Positions 1 to 12,884 of a DNA stretch of 64,000 bases are shown in pieces (position 1 is the first letter of the stretch; each line of letters opens with the position of its first letter). The stretch comes from Mercurialis annua (Eukaryota > Streptophyta > Magnoliopsida > Malpighiales > Euphorbiaceae). The notes under the pieces were generated by a model. The model searched no databases. It was not told where the DNA came from and saw only the letters and a list, made by a program, of their open reading frames with translations. The position numbers were made by a program, and so were the translations under genes. The stretch covers positions 1,054,001 through 1,118,000 of the forward strand of contig NC_065574.1 of NCBI RefSeq assembly GCF_937616625.2, written 5' to 3'.

Positions 1-2214
1 TATTATAAAACATTGTGTTTGGATTATTAAAATATTAAACGCTTGATATAGTTTTACTGTTTTTTACAATATATATTTTTATTAATTTATGATGTATGAA
101 GACATGTGAGATTGATATGGTATATGTAGACCAATTACAAAAATTAATGGAATAATAAGACCGACGTACATGAATATAGCATATCTAACAACTAATTAGT
201 GCCATGTAATTAGCATACGGCTTCTATATATGAGCATGTGATAATTAATGAACAATCTCACAACTTTATTTTAATTCCTTTTCCATTGGAAAACACCGTA
301 ATGGAAGAATATGCAAAGGCATATGCTATTAGATGCCTCATGAAATTTCCTTTTAAAAAAGAATTATGTAAAGCAAGTATTATTCTAGAAATTATACAAA
401 TCATAACGTGCAATGCAATTTATGATTCCATAATTAGCGCCAAAGGTTATGGTTTGCCACATCACGGTGTAACAGATTTACCTTTTTTTTTTTGGCAAAT
501 GATCAAAGGCCAAAAATTTATATAAACTTTCACTCATGTCCAAATCTTTTAAAATTATTTATATCATTTAGAAACATAATTTTTTATTTAAAAATATGCA
601 AACTTTTTAAAATATCTATATTATTATGAAACGTAGATTTTTGTTTCAAAAATGTTCATGTTTTTCCTTAAAAAAATGTTCATTTTTTTATTTGAGAGAT
701 GAACTCTATATCGTGTGCCGTTATGTGGGTGGACATATTTGAAACAAAAAATCGTGTTTCGAGATGATATGGACACTTTAAAAAATATTTTTGGACATTT
801 GTGAAACAAAAATCATGTTTCGGAACAATATAGATATTTTTGAAAGGTTAAGACGTAAATGAAACTTTTTGAATTCGTTAAATCTCATTAAATCGAATAT
901 GAAACAGTTACATTTGTAAGAAATTCGGGATAATTCGAAAACGAAACCCGATGACCTGACATGGAACAGACAACATGCTGTCTGATTCGCAGATCTTACT
1001 TACGAAAATAAAAATAAATTATTAACTGTTTCGCTAATTAAGTGCAGTTTTCAATCAATCTTCGATCAAACTTCATCCATCACCCATCACCCGCAAACTC
1101 ACATCATCCGGTTGAACCACCACTTGATAACTCCTTCATAAAAAAGAGACAGCAAACCTTCCGCAGAGGAAGGACAACAAACCTTTCACAAAGAAAGGAC
1201 AAAATAAAACATTCAGAAAAAAACAAAACAATGAAAAATAAATAAACCTAATATAACTCATAAATGATTTCATTTTGTTGTTGATGATCTTCAATTTATC
1301 TCCGCTTCTTGGTAATTGAATTGCGCTTCGTTGATAAATCTTAATCCATCAAGAAAAAATGGAAAAGAATTGGCTATTTATTATATCTATGAAATTAAAT
1401 TAACATATATAAAGGGATGGCTACCGTCAATAGCAAAATCAAACCATTGACGGCTGCCGGAGAAGAAATAATAAAAAAAAAATTAGATGGCTAGGGTTTG
1501 CTTTGAGAGAAAAGAGAGGTTTAGGGTTTTTTTTGACAACTTGTCTTACGTAAATGAAACTTATGATAACAATTTGAGATAAAAAAAAACTAAATTCATT
1601 AATGTAATACTATTAGTTTCAAAATTAAAGGATGGAAGATTCTTAAATTTAATTTAAAATTTTAAATACAAAAAATGACAATTTTATAAAGTTGTTGAGT
1701 GTACAATGAGATGGAGCCAGCGGCAGATAACGGATAAGATGATTATTGTCCGTCAATTTATTGGTAGACAGTGTTTGTACATGACGTGTAGCCGCCGTGG
1801 CATTACTTGTTTAAATCTTACGTGTTTGTTTGACCCAATCACCATAATACAAATTACAGGTGGCTCCAAAATTCTATGAGCTAGTATTATATTTTTGCAT
1901 TTTCCTCCCACCATCATTTTTAGTACAACTTGTTTAAGCTTTTTTTATTTAATATTCTCTTGTTGCTTGATTATTTATTTTTAATTAAATAAACAGAAGT
2001 TGGAAGATCCATTTATTAAAAAATAATTGAGAGTTGAGAACCCTACTATCATGGGTTTTGCCTTTCATCTATTTATCTTGAAATTGTTGTTATAGTAATA
2101 GATTTAGATTTTAATTAATTCCAAGTTATAACTATAATAAGAAAAATTATAGCTGTAGGTTCTTTTTTTTCAAAATATTTCACATATCATTTCATTGAAA
2201 ATTGCTATAATAAA
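1..2214. other. Intergenic AT-rich DNA, no supported gene
   Basis: No coding gene can be supported here. A 95-codon frame at 238-525 opens with GTG and matches no family I know. The block at about 960-1560 is less AT-rich, carries a short 22-codon frame from an ATG at about 1418, and on the minus strand reads like the leader of a retroelement (AACCCTAGCC-type and CCGGCAGCCGTC-type segments). No protein domain accompanies it, so this is only a suspicion. The rest is low-complexity A/T sequence. Confidence 0.5.
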
Positions 2215-2586
2215 GGATAAATTACAACAACGGTATCTGAACTTTTTTAAATGTTTTATTTTAAAAATGTATCAAATGAGTGATTTTATCCATTTTTCAA
2301 TCACCAAACTATTGATAAAGTCAAAAAAGTTATTTTAATGTTATAATTTGCCATTTTAATTTTATATATAAGTGTATCATTGCACACACAAATATCAATA
2401 ATATGACACATAAATTTAAGTAAAAACAGGAGATATTTTTGCTTTATAGCACATGAATACTCATACAAAAGGCTAATAATACTTATTTGATATATTTTTA
2501 AAAAATTGAAACACAGACTAAAAAAAGTTTAGATACTGAAGAAGGAAGATTTTTAAAAATTCAAACACCGATAACACAATTTCTCC
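2215..2586. repeat. MITE-like inverted-repeat element
   Basis: The two ends are imperfect inverted repeats of about 36 bases. The left end contains CGGTATCTGAACTTTTTTAAA and the reverse complement of the right end contains CGGTGTTTGAATTTTTAAAA. The interior is non-coding and AT-rich. A similar right end (AAAGTTCGGACACTGCTGATAAAG) lies at about 20055-20080. Superfamily not determined; no clear target duplication was seen. Confidence 0.5.
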
Positions 2587-3065
2587 AATAATTAACAACG
2601 GGTTTTGCCATTCTTCATTGTAGGCCTCTACAAATGTGGGCTAGTCATGTATTGAGAGAAGGCTTGATTTAGAGTTTACAGCCTAAATAATGGTCTCGAG
2701 ACACTATTGGGTTGCATTCAATATGGATAATTTTCTTGATGCCCGTTGGGCTGCTCTATAAAGAGCCCATTAGCCCAATCTTCAGATAAGAGGGGTCCAC
2801 CTGCACTTAACTTCTTGTTGTTCCTAAAACACAACGGCAAAGGGTGAGTGTGTAACAAATCTAATGGCCCATCTCTATTAAGCTTTAGTCACTTTCACTA
2901 TACCAATTTTGTTTCTCTCTCAATAACGCCATCATCATTAGGTTTTATTTCTCATTTTGTTAAAACATATAAAAAAAGATTCAATACTATTTTAGCATTA
3001 AATATGGTAGTAGGACATGAAATTGGCCGTCCTTTTAGTTTGTGGCCATCTTTTTCTAATTCCTT

Positions 3066-3238
3066 TTCAAGCTGTATTCATGTATTCGGCCGTTTAAAAT
3101 TTGAGATTAGAGTCTGTCTCTCGTAAGGGACCTACACTACTCGAGTGAGAATTAGTTAGAATGTAGAAGACTTCAAGATGTCGTCTAATAATTGAGACCC
3201 GTTTAGAAAACCTCATGGACCATATACCAAAAAAAAAT
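3066..3238 (+). repeat. SINE-like retroposon copy, 5'-truncated (family C)
   Basis: This segment aligns along its length with 14065-14239: both have a GTTTAAAATTTG block, a GGACCTACAC block, a GTCTAATA-TTGAGA block, and a terminal run of A after CCATATACC or CCCTATAAC. The 14-kb copy also has a tRNA-like B box (GAGTTCGAACC) that this copy lacks. The shared order of blocks and the A-rich 3' end point to a SINE family. Confidence 0.6.
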
Positions 3239-4493
3239 TACACTTTACAAAATTAGATGATTTTTGTAATTCTGTATTTGAAATTCATTGTTTTATTAAA
3301 TTAATATTCAATTTATAAAGCTATTTTTATATATAATTAAAGAGCAAAAACGTTTAAATCTAACTTGTGACTTAAGAAATTGCTGCCAAACGTTTAATAT
3401 ATAATGATATTAGTCTTAATATTTATAATTTAAAAAAAAATTGTAAATTTTTAACATTAATAATTTATCTTCAACTTAATCACCTAAAATTACCAAACAT
3501 TTACGATTCATGTCAGTTATCGTTACACGTTTAAAAATTACTAGATATAGCCGGTTGTGAAATAAATATGTTTTTTTGTAACTATTTTTGAACCGGATCA
3601 ATTTTATTCCAACAGGTTGACCGCGTCACTACTAACTCAATGAATAGTTGACATTGCAACGCTACTAACCTAATCAAACCACATAATGACTCAACTAAAA
3701 TCAAACTCGACTTATTTTCTTTATAAATAAATTTATCTTATACTACATTTAATATAAATATAATTAGTTTTCAACTAGAAATCACTCCTTATTAAAAAAA
3801 ATTAAAATCTATTTTCCCCTCCTTGTGATCCCAAAAGGTTAACGGCTATTTTTAAGTTTCCAACATTTTGAATTCTTTTTTAGAGAGGTTAAAAAATCTG
3901 ATTGAGGTTAAAATAAACAAGAGAAAAGCAAGAAGAACCGCAAAATTACATTTTAAAAGAAAAAAAACAGAGCATTAATGGAGAAGACAAGAGTCATAAA
4001 TATTAGGTCTGAAAGGGTAAATTAATGGCTTGCGTTTATCGCTGCAATTGTCTGTTGCTCCTCTCTTTCATTCTTATCTCCTGCAACCCACTTCCCCATA
4101 TCACATTTAATGCTCTCTTTATCTCTCTCTCACCAAATTAATGGCGGAGATAACAAATTGTAAAAAAAATTAATCTTCATGATTTAAGAGAAACTAGACA
4201 TTTGGACACGGAGACGACGAAACAGCGTTATTTTCAGATTTTCTATGTATAATTGTAAAAAAATACTCCTAGGTAGCAAAGATATGGAAAAACAAGATAT
4301 TTAAACACAGTCACACAATCACGGACAGTGTAAAACGGTGTTATTTTAAAAAAATTAGTGTAAAAAATAAAATTTTGTGTCTGAAACGTTAATTTTTTAA
4401 AACATTTCCATTCATAACCTACTGGGTAGTCGTAACAGTAACTAGTGCAAAAATTTAACCATAGAGTCAATAAGACCAAAACCATGGTGTTAA
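3239..4493. other. Intergenic region 3' of the DRB gene
   Basis: No gene is supported. The sequence is AT-rich with scattered short open frames. At about 4195-4400 there are degraded pieces resembling the GTAGCACGGACAC repeat family seen at 26582 and 57867 (GACACGGAGACG, ACAGCGTTATTTT, ACGGTGTTATTTT). Confidence 0.45.
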
Positions 4494-6126
4494 TTAATTA
4501 CTACTACTAGTTAGGTGACAACCCATTAATTGCAGCTTCTTGTCGAACTCGGAAGAACTCAGCTGAGTTTCGTTTGATAATGTTGATGACTCAGTTGGTC
4601 TTGCTGTAGCTCTCTCGTTGACCGTTAGTGATGATGCAGCTTCTGTTTTAATAGACTTTGAATTTGTAGCAGTAATAACTGACAATGATGGCGGCGGTGG
4701 TGGTGGCCTGAGCTGTACTGGTGGCGCTGCACAAACTGGAATGACTGACCTGATTTGAACTGCTGGTGCAATTCTATGACTCGGGTAAGAATAAAACCGA
4801 TCATTAATAGTGGTTGGTTTTGATTCTTGATGAGGAAATTGTCTGTAAATGGAACTTAAACTTTTCTTGGCAGCTTCTCCTAGCCATTCTTCTTCATCTT
4901 TTTGATGTTCTTCCACCGGAATTTGAGTTTCACGATGAATATAAGGAATTGGATTAGCTGGTGGCAAGATTCTTGAAGTTGTTCTTGGTGGTGGAGGAGG
5001 AAGAAGAGAAACAAATGATGAGCTTTGTTTCTTGTTTAAATTTTCAGTAGCAGAATCCAATAACAGATCTAAAAGCTTATAATTTGGAGAATTACTGAGA
5101 TTTGAGGAAGATGAGCTATGATCTTTGTAACTTTTTACCATTTTTCTCCTGTAATAATCTCTTTTTCTTGCTTCTTGTAATTTATATTCATCTTTGGATC
5201 TAAAATTTGATAGAACCCTAGCCACAACTGCTTGATCTTGCTCCTCTAATGCAACTTCTTTACTTGTTAAAGAATTAAGATTAGGCACTGCACCAACAAA
5301 AAATACATTCCAAGAATCAAGAAGTTAAGAACTAATCCAAATATTTCAAGAAAACAAGGATTTGATATTTTCTTAATCCAAAAACTTCAAGAAAATTAAG
5401 ATTTTTCTTTACTTGATCCAAAAATATAAAAGATTTTCTCACTTTAATCCAAAAATTTCAAGAAAATATAGGTTAATTTGTTCTTCACATAATCCGAAAT
5501 TTTCAAGAAATTAAAGACTAAAATTTAACTTTAATCCAAAAATTTAAAGAAAAGAAAGATTTTAGTTCTTACTTCTTTTCAAAGCAGACCAAGCGGAAAT
5601 AGCAGCATTTTTCTCAGCTTGTTTCTTTGTTTTAGCCGATTCACCATTAAAACTCATACCAGCAAGCTCCACAGTACACGTAAATGTGGGAACATGACCA
5701 GGACCTGACCTTATAGTAGTATACACAGGTAGATTAAGCCCAGCTCTATGAGCAGTTTCTTGCAGAAGATTCTTATAAATTCCAGTCTCATCCTTGATTA
5801 ATAAAAACACATCATCAACATTATTAATTTCTTGATCTACACGACAAACATTAAGTGACTTAATTAATAACAGAACTTACGAGAATTCTTGCAGTTAAAG
5901 ATCTTGAAGGGCCTCTTGAAGACAGAACATTAAGAGCAACTTCAGCAGCTGCATGTTCAGCTTGTCTTAAAGTATTACAGTAACTCAAACATTCAAAAAT
6001 CTCACCGTTAAAGTTAACGGAAGCTTTGAATCTTGGTGCATGATCAGGCCCTTCTCTAATGCATGCATAACATGGAAGATTAAAACAGCTTCTCTGTGCT
6101 AGTTCTTGGAGCTGATTCTTAAACAT
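4494..6126 (-). CDS. Double-stranded RNA-binding protein, DRB2/DRB3/DRB5 type
   Basis: Three coding exons on the minus strand, 6126-5881, 5792-5573 and 5287-4494, give 419 residues. The protein starts MFKNQLQELAQRSCFNLP and holds two dsRNA-binding domains, residues about 1-70 and 83-152. Each ends in the basic helix that contacts RNA (LRQAEHAAAEVAL; KKQAEKNAAISAW). The tail is Ser- and Pro-rich, with two polyproline runs, and is disordered-looking. DRB proteins of this clade act with or beside Dicer-like enzymes in small-RNA pathways and translational repression. The start was chosen at 6126: an upstream in-frame ATG (6135) overlaps the acceptor (TTAATGGCAG) of an apparent leader intron, whose donor GGTGAG lies near 6205, so it would be spliced out. 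The domain assignment is secure; which DRB paralogue it is, is not. Confidence 0.93.
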
Positions 6127-6204
6127 TTCTGCCATTAAAACATCAAAAATAAACACTAAATTACACCAATCAAAATTCAAATTCAGACCAAGAATTAAAC
6201 TCAC

Positions 6205-6340
6205 CTTCTTTAAGAGTTCAACTAGATTTTTCTTGTACTAAAAATGCATTGCTAGTGAGTGAATTTGAGTGAGTTATTTTTTTATAACTCGGTGATGATA
6301 ATAATAAAAAATCTGCACAAATTTCTACCATAATGAAGAG
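6205..6340 (-). other. Probable non-coding leader exon of the DRB gene
   Basis: On the minus strand the sequence before 6205 ends CTCTTAAAGAAG and is followed by GTGAGTTTAATTC, a good splice donor. The matching acceptor GGCAG sits directly before AAATGTTTAAG at the start codon. The 5' limit is unknown; the upstream span is CA/CT-rich on the coding strand. Confidence 0.5.
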
Positions 6341-6830
6341 GAATTAAATGTGGAGATATAGTATAGGTGCAGTGTAGTGTAGATTAGGTTAAATTACAAA
6401 AGGATCCTTGTGTTTTTTGAAATCACAGATTTGAGGTTTAATTGTGCAATAAATATTTTTGTCTATATATAGCCTTTGTGTTTGACTAGACAGTTATTGA
6501 CTTTCTGTTAATTTTTTATTCTGCAACTAAAAATTATGTAATCACATGAGGTTATGTTCATGTGAGCTTGAGGTCAACTAAACTTTCTATATATGTTCCA
6601 AACTTTCTATTGCCAACAATACAAACTTATTTTCTTTAGATTTATTTTGACCAAAAACAATGGCTTCAGATTTCCACCCTTTACCGTTCAATCCGAACAT
6701 TCATAATGTCACAATAACTGGTGATCAAAAATCGAATCAAACCAAAAAATTCAATTCGGTTCAATTTGACACTTATTTTATCTTATTTTTTGATTCGATT
6801 CAGTTTAGAACTAATCAATATGAGATAGAT

Positions 6831-6915
6831 AGGCTAACTTAAGTAGTAAGAGCGCCCCACCACTTAAGACCAAGAGATTCCGGGTTCGAGTAACTGCAGG
6901 GTAAGTGTGAAATCC
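6831..6915 (+). repeat. tRNA-like SINE fragment
   Basis: The segment has an A-box-like stretch (AACTTAAGTAGTAAGAGCGC) followed by a B box (GGGTTCGAGTAACT) at tRNA-like spacing. No A-rich tail or second copy was found nearby. It lies in the roughly 1.2-kb gap between the DRB and DHHC genes, which otherwise holds no supported gene. Confidence 0.35.
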
Positions 6916-7506
6916 ATTAAAAAACTAAGCAACACGAACAATTCATTCAAACAACATTTTTGACTTTAAAATGTGTCGAGAACTTGTAATTTCCAGCTTG
7001 AGACTTCATTTCTAACATAAAAAAAATCTTGAAATAGCACCATTTCACCATATATCCGTCTTTTCACAAGTTTTGAATATAAACAATACTCAGTTAAGTC
7101 TTAGTGCAGACACAACCGAACTATTCTTAAAATAATTCCAATTACAGAAGCAAAGCGATTATATGTCCCAAGTCTTGCATGACTTTTCATTGACCACTCT
7201 AATCAAAGAAACCTATACATAAACCCAAAGGAAAACCTAACTGAGTCAAAAAGGTAGCAGTCCAAATAACACATGACAGATTAAAGTAAAATGAAATAAA
7301 ATTAAATTCTAACTATTTCCACAAAAAAAAAAAAACAACTCACTCATACATCAACACATCCCATCACACCCCTCTAAAATAACAATGGCCGTCCAAACAC
7401 CCATAATGCACATACAATAGTTTGGAGATGAAGCATGGACTCGAAGATCCCACCCTGTACTCAACAAATCAAATCCATTTCCATCTTCTGCGAGAAAAAT
7501 CTCGGG

Positions 7507-10500
7507 CTATGATTGCCGGTTCTCAGTTGTCAAGTTACCACTACTGCTTCCACCCACACGGTTTGGTTCTCCCACTCTCGCTGCCAACGCGAGAACTTCA
7601 GGAGACATCTCCCAGCTTCCACTTTTTCTTCCCCAGCTAGATCGTCTTGGATGTATTCCATTGCACTCGCCTTCCTCAACCGCAGTTCTTATGTCCGGAG
7701 ATACTTCGCCTAATTCACCATCCTTTATATTCATGCGTTCATTGTTCGCAAGTTGCCCTTCACCAAGACCGGTCATTGCCCCCATATCTCCCCAGACGGT
7801 TTTCCTACCCATTTCTATGTCGTCCACAGCTTTTCCCATATTAGGACTCATGAAACCTCCGCCATTGGGCCGAGTTGGTAATGCAGGTTCTCTTGGCACC
7901 TGCGCCCTAAAATTGTTCTTGGATGGAGGGATACTAGAGAAAAATATCTCCTTAAAGTTTTCAACCAGACCTTTATAATATGGATTCGCTCTCCGAAAAT
8001 ATCGATATCTGAAATTCTCATAAGTAGTCTGAAAATGCAAGACAATTTAGATGTAAACTTATAAGAATGCATGTGGATAATATTCTTTTAATTAAAATGG
8101 TAGTCAACCGAGCAAGATAAGTTTGTTACCTGATTTGTACTAATGAGATATAAATGGAAGGCCGTTAAGCCTCCAACGAACCACATTGATATGAAAGTGT
8201 AAACTATTAGAACAATGGAAGCAGGCGTTTTGATCATTGCTTTCAAAATTGACTTGTTCTCTGATTCCATGATCCTTCTAATATAGATCCAGCAGAATGC
8301 GAAAACATATACACAAAGAAGGGTCGTTGAGAAGACAAACATGAAGAAGAATCGGTAATTTCTCTGCACCAAGAAAATTGCATTTAGACATTCATTTGGA
8401 AATTAATGAGAATATAAATATAGAAGACCAAATAATAACTCCAAATACATGTCATAACATGAAAGAATTTTAACACGTGACATTATTACTATTTAATCAA
8501 GTTTTAAGATCCTAAAAGTGAAAACTTTGTGGATCAAGTGCACTTCCATGAGGAAAGATGCACAATAAAAGTGCATGCAAATCCAAAACAAAATGTCCCA
8601 TCAGGAGGACCTCAAAATTTTGCACAGCAAAACAGCTTTAAATAAAGCAACACTTACCAAACCAATACATTGCCCAACCCAAGGGCAGTGGTGGTCAAAC
8701 CGTTCTACACAGTTATTGCAAATTGAACAATGTGAACAGCGAGGAGGCCTGTAAAGCATGCAAGTATCACAATATTTAATCTTCACAGTTGTTCCATTGA
8801 CATCTACTTCCTTAATGCGTGGTAAACGTAGCTGTGGAGTTTGGCTAGCACCAACATCTGCAGCCCCATCAAATCCCTCTGGTTCTGGAGGATGTGCATT
8901 GCGTGGAATGATGCCGGGATCTCTTCCAGAGGTTAGCAGGAGAAGAACTAAATCCTGAGAATCACATATGTCCAAGTTCAGTATTACAGGAACTCATTAA
9001 AGGCTTTCTGGCTCATGAAAGTCACTGAAGAGAGAGGTTCAGAATATATATGACAGTTTCATTAGTGGAACAAGATCACTGTCATCAAAAGCAATTACTA
9101 TTACAAAATCAAGTCAATAAGAGCCACCAGAGGTAAGCGCAGGCATTTATGTCGATGCAAGATTTCTTAGAATGCAAAAATGAATAAGAAAGAATCAAAC
9201 AACGAGAAAATGCCCAAACTGTCTACCCAAAAGCAACGCACCCCATACCCCAAGCAACGGTTACCACGGCTAATCCATATGAGTAAGTAGGCTGAAAAAT
9301 ATGTTAAATTTTTTTGCACGGTAATGTTTATTTCATGTGCCTATTTCACTGAAAATGAGATACAAGTATACAACTACTTTTAAAATGGCAGTTTCAGCTA
9401 AAATCTGGAGAAGTGAACTGATGCAACTTTCCTCGTATGGATCAAATAAATAAGAATCTCATCCTAGAATAGAGAAGGCAAAAACAATTGCTAATTATTG
9501 AATCCATATTTTAAAAAATAATCTTGTTCAAAAAACAGTGCATGCTCCAGCAAAAGCACACCGTTCTTGCTCTCTATAACACAAGAAGTTGCATATTGCA
9601 AGCAAATGTTGAGGAAAATAATACACTTTAGACCTTGTCAAAAAATGCTGGTACACCTTTCTGTTCTCACAAACTCAGTGACTTTAAGATCGGAAAGGCC
9701 AATAATTATCCTTAGAAATTGCCATCAATACTATGAAAGGTAAAATACAGAGAAGAAGGTATACACTAGGTGAATCAAATCTTAAAGATAATTGAGGGGG
9801 GGGAGAGAGAGAGCTCACATAAACAGTGAATACAACAGCAACCACCATTGTCGCTAATCCCAAGTTATCAGAAAAATCATCCATCAATTTTCTGGAAACA
9901 AAGATGCAGAAAACTATAACAGGAGCTATAATCAGGAATATAGTCAGCGCAAGCGATCTTACATCCGGTCCAAATATACATCTCCCCTGAAGAAAAAATA
10001 CCTGAAACAGAACATAAAAATCATTACAGCATCATATTATGCAATGTGAGACAGAGTTCAACGAATGAAAAAGCTCTCACATAAAGCAATAAACGGAAAA
10101 TCAAACGATTCAAGGTCAGCCACTAAAACCTCATCAATCAATTTTCTTGCTCTTTAATTTCCATTAAAAACTTCTCGACCCAAAATTCCATCCAGGACCC
10201 GAGTCAAAACAACTCTCACATTTTATAGGTTAATATGCAAAATGGCAAAAAGTTTTACTAAACCCAAGTCACCAAATTACTACTCCTACTCAATCAACTT
10301 TTTTTTAAAAAAAAAAGCTGTCAACTTTACAAATAAATTAAGTTCATCATGACTAATCAATCAAATAACTTCATATTTATCAAACATTCTTGATCTATCT
10401 TAAGCTTCAAAACAAATTTAAAATCATAAATTCTATATCTTTATTTTATTTAATAGAACAATTTAATTCAACTAAGAATTTTAATTGACAGTCAATCTTT

Positions 10501-10733
10501 AACCAAAAAGAAACAAAGTACAATTAAATTTTGGATTTCACAATTAAATTTCTTATACTAACATAAAAAGAACTACCAATAGTTATTTATAGTAACCATA
10601 AATAGAATCTTTAATAAATGAAATAAATTATACTTACATTACTGCCTTTCCAAGTTTGATAAACTCGTAAATCACCCGACCCGCCGCCAACGGATCCCGA
10701 ATCGGATCCCTGAGGTGGCGGAACAACGTACAT
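7507..10733 (-). CDS. DHHC-type protein S-acyltransferase (palmitoyltransferase)
   Basis: Five exons, 10733-10638, 10001-9819, 8954-8658, 8363-8130 and 8028-7507, all phase 0, encode 443 residues beginning [14 protein letters not shown]. The enzyme moves a palmitoyl group from acyl-CoA to cysteines of membrane proteins. Membrane spans fall at about 50-68, 80-102, 199-220 and 230-258. Between spans 2 and 3 are the DPG motif (105-107) and the cysteine-rich domain from about residue 155 ([20 protein letters not shown]), with catalytic DHHC at 180-183. A TTxE motif (TTYE, 271-274) follows span 4. The C-terminal 170 residues are a variable cytosolic tail. It matches the plant PAT subgroup with the MYVVPPPQ start; membrane location (Golgi or plasma membrane) cannot be told from sequence. 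No lesion was seen. Confidence 0.95.
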
Positions 10734-10739
10734 TTCTCA

Positions 10740-12037
10740 AATGGATCACTTTAAACAAACCCTAAAATTTAAAATGACAATAATTAGAGAGCGTAGCTCT
10801 CTCTCGGAGTTTTGTTTTTTAGGTTTTCATGTCATTCCGGCGGGGGAAGAACGTAGAGAGATAATATACGGCGGCGGTGACGGCGGCGGCGGCGGTGGTA
10901 GAAGTGGAGGGAATTGTTTGATATTTTTTGAGTTAACGGACAAAAGAGGAAAGAGAGAGGAGTGGATTGGGTGTGTCTGTGACTTTATTCAAAGAGTGGG
11001 GAGACAGTGATGTGGCGTTGAATGATTGGTTGGGTGTGGGGTTAGGTGGACCGGGCTGAGGTGGATGTGGACTGGGTTTTGGTTGGATTTTAACCCGACA
11101 CATAAACAGAGAAATGTGATATTTTAGTCTAAAAGTTGTGGTATCTTAAATTTAATTAAAGTGTTTTAACACTTAGTAGCGCACATGGAACCTGAATCCT
11201 ACCATAAATCTGACAATGATTTTTGCAATTTTTTATTGTATACTTATTAGATTCCTAGTAATTATCAAAATATTCATAATCTATAGACTAATTTCACTTA
11301 GTGGAGAAGCTAATCACGTAAGGCCCTAGTTGGAATTAATCGAAAATGTAGTTTTTTAAAATGTTTTCGTTATGAATACCGTTTTAGTTGGTATGAAAAC
11401 ATCATCGGATATAATGATAAAAAATTGTAGACACCTTTTAGTTTTATTCAGTATGGGATATCGTTCGGTCTATAATTTAACTAGTTTGGATATGAATAAC
11501 TTTATTTAAATATTAATTTTTTTCAAAATATCGTAAAGCTTGTGAATTTTAGAAAATCATCATTATTTTTGAATGTGGTATTAGCATTAGTTTAAAGAAA
11601 ATGTAGTTACCTCTTACACAATGATGACACTCTTCTTATGGCATTAACTTTCATAATGCACTCACTTGGTAACTTTAGAAAAATGGACATTGAAATTTGC
11701 AAAATTTTCAGGTGGAGATGTAGCTTATTTTAAAATTTCAATTTATATCAACTCTAACCTAATTCAATAATTACTACAATTCCTTTAACTTAATAAAATT
11801 AATTTAATTTAACTATATTAATTAATGTAAGAAGGTTCCCTCCTATATCATATTCTGATTAAAGTTTAATTCATAGGCCGACCCCATCAATTGTAGTTAT
11901 CATTATGAAGGTTTTAAATTTTAAATCCTTAATTTGAAGCAAATAAGGATTAATCCTTACAAACTTGCACTTATTTATTTTAGGCATTCTCAAAAAGATA
12001 AAAACAATATTTATGAATTAGTATTGATTAAATAATA
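10740..12037. other. Upstream region of the DHHC gene and intergenic DNA
   Basis: The first 300 bases are the probable promoter/leader of the minus-strand DHHC gene, including a GGC-rich stretch at 10870-10905. A plus-strand frame from 10741 overlaps the GGC run and looks fortuitous. The remainder is AT-rich with no supported gene. Confidence 0.5.
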
Positions 12038-12237
12038 CTATCTTCGATCTATAATATTTATCGCATTTTGAAAAAAAAATCACTTCATAGTATCTGCCAT
12101 TTTAAGACATCAATAAAATATTTCTTGCTATTGGTTTTAAATTTATCTCTATCAATAAAAGTGTATATAAATTAAAATAGATTTTTTTAATCTATATGAA
12201 TTAGACAAATACGATAAATATTATGAATCAGATGGAG
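12038..12237. repeat. Stowaway-like MITE, about 200 bp
   Basis: The ends are inverted repeats flanked by TA: left CTATCTTCGATCTATAATA, right (reverse complement) CTCCATCTGATTCATAATA, both continuing TTTATCG. Non-coding and AT-rich inside. The short TIRs related to CTCCNTCCGT and TA target sites are typical of the Tc1/mariner Stowaway group. Confidence 0.65.
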
Positions 12238-12250
12238 TAGTAAATTATTA

Positions 12251-12603
12251 TTCCATCCGTCCCATAAAGATATGCTAAGTTGCTATTTTGGACGTCCCAA
12301 AATATAGGCCAAATTTTCTTTTTAATGTTGTTAGTTCAGTTAAGATGTCAATTTTACTCTTCATCAATTCAACCACTATCACATACTTCAATACAAAAGT
12401 TAATAACAAATTTAATATTTCAAAATTTATTTATAATCTCAATAAATAATTGATGTTTTCAAAATATATAATTAAAATTATTTAAATATCTAAATTATTA
12501 ATTTAAGGGTATAATAGAAAGTTAATTAAAACTACTAATTTAAATTGTATTTTTAAATTTCCACACAAATGTAATTTGGCCTATTTTTGTAGGATGTAGG
12601 GAG
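12251..12603. repeat. Stowaway-like MITE, about 353 bp
   Basis: Flanked by TA on both sides. The left end is TTCCATCCGTCCCATAAA and the right end reads as the reverse complement CTCCCTACATCCTACAAAA, with a further matching block (TAGGCCAAAT and ATTTGGCCTA) inside the ends. It sits 14 bases from the preceding MITE. Confidence 0.65.
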
Positions 12604-12812
12604 TACAATTTTCTTATTAATTTAATACAAGTGCTATAATATGATATTAAATTCTCACATCTATTCGTTGACTATGGATATTTAATCTGAATTTTTTTGA
12701 TAATTATCTAATTCAATCCTATAATAATAAAACATAATAATGGTTCATGATTTTTTGACATAATAATAGTTGTACCTAGATTTAGCTGGTAATTTGTTTA
12801 TGGCATCACCAA

Positions 12813-12884
12813 GGTTCTATGGTGTAGTGGTTAGCACTCTGGACTTTGAATCCAGCGACCTGGGTTCGACTCCCGGTAGGACCT
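12813..12884 (+). tRNA. tRNA-Gln (anticodon UUG)
   Basis: A 72-base cloverleaf: acceptor stem GGTTCTA pairing with TAGGACC (one G-T pair), discriminator T, D arm GTGTAGTGGTTAGCAC, anticodon stem CTGGA/TCCAG with loop CTTTGAA (anticodon TTG at 12846-12848), and T arm CTGGGTTCGACTCCCGG. A run of seven T directly follows (12884-12890), the usual RNA polymerase III stop. CCA is not encoded, as expected for a nuclear tRNA. No intron. Confidence 0.95.

Noticed and set aside
238..525. 95-codon frame on the plus strand
   Set aside because: Begins with GTG, has no domain or splice context, and its composition is that of the surrounding AT-rich DNA.
6133..6204. N-terminal extension of the DRB protein to an upstream ATG
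   Set aside because: The region lies between a good donor and acceptor and the added residues do not fit the family; the usual start (MFKNQLQEL) is just downstream.
7661..7978. Plus-strand frame opposite the DHHC gene tail
   Set aside because: Fully overlaps a conserved coding exon on the other strand and has no family pattern.
10741..11010. 89-codon plus-strand frame with a poly-Gly run
   Set aside because: Created by a GGC-rich stretch in the leader or promoter of the DHHC gene; no homology recognised and no splice context.
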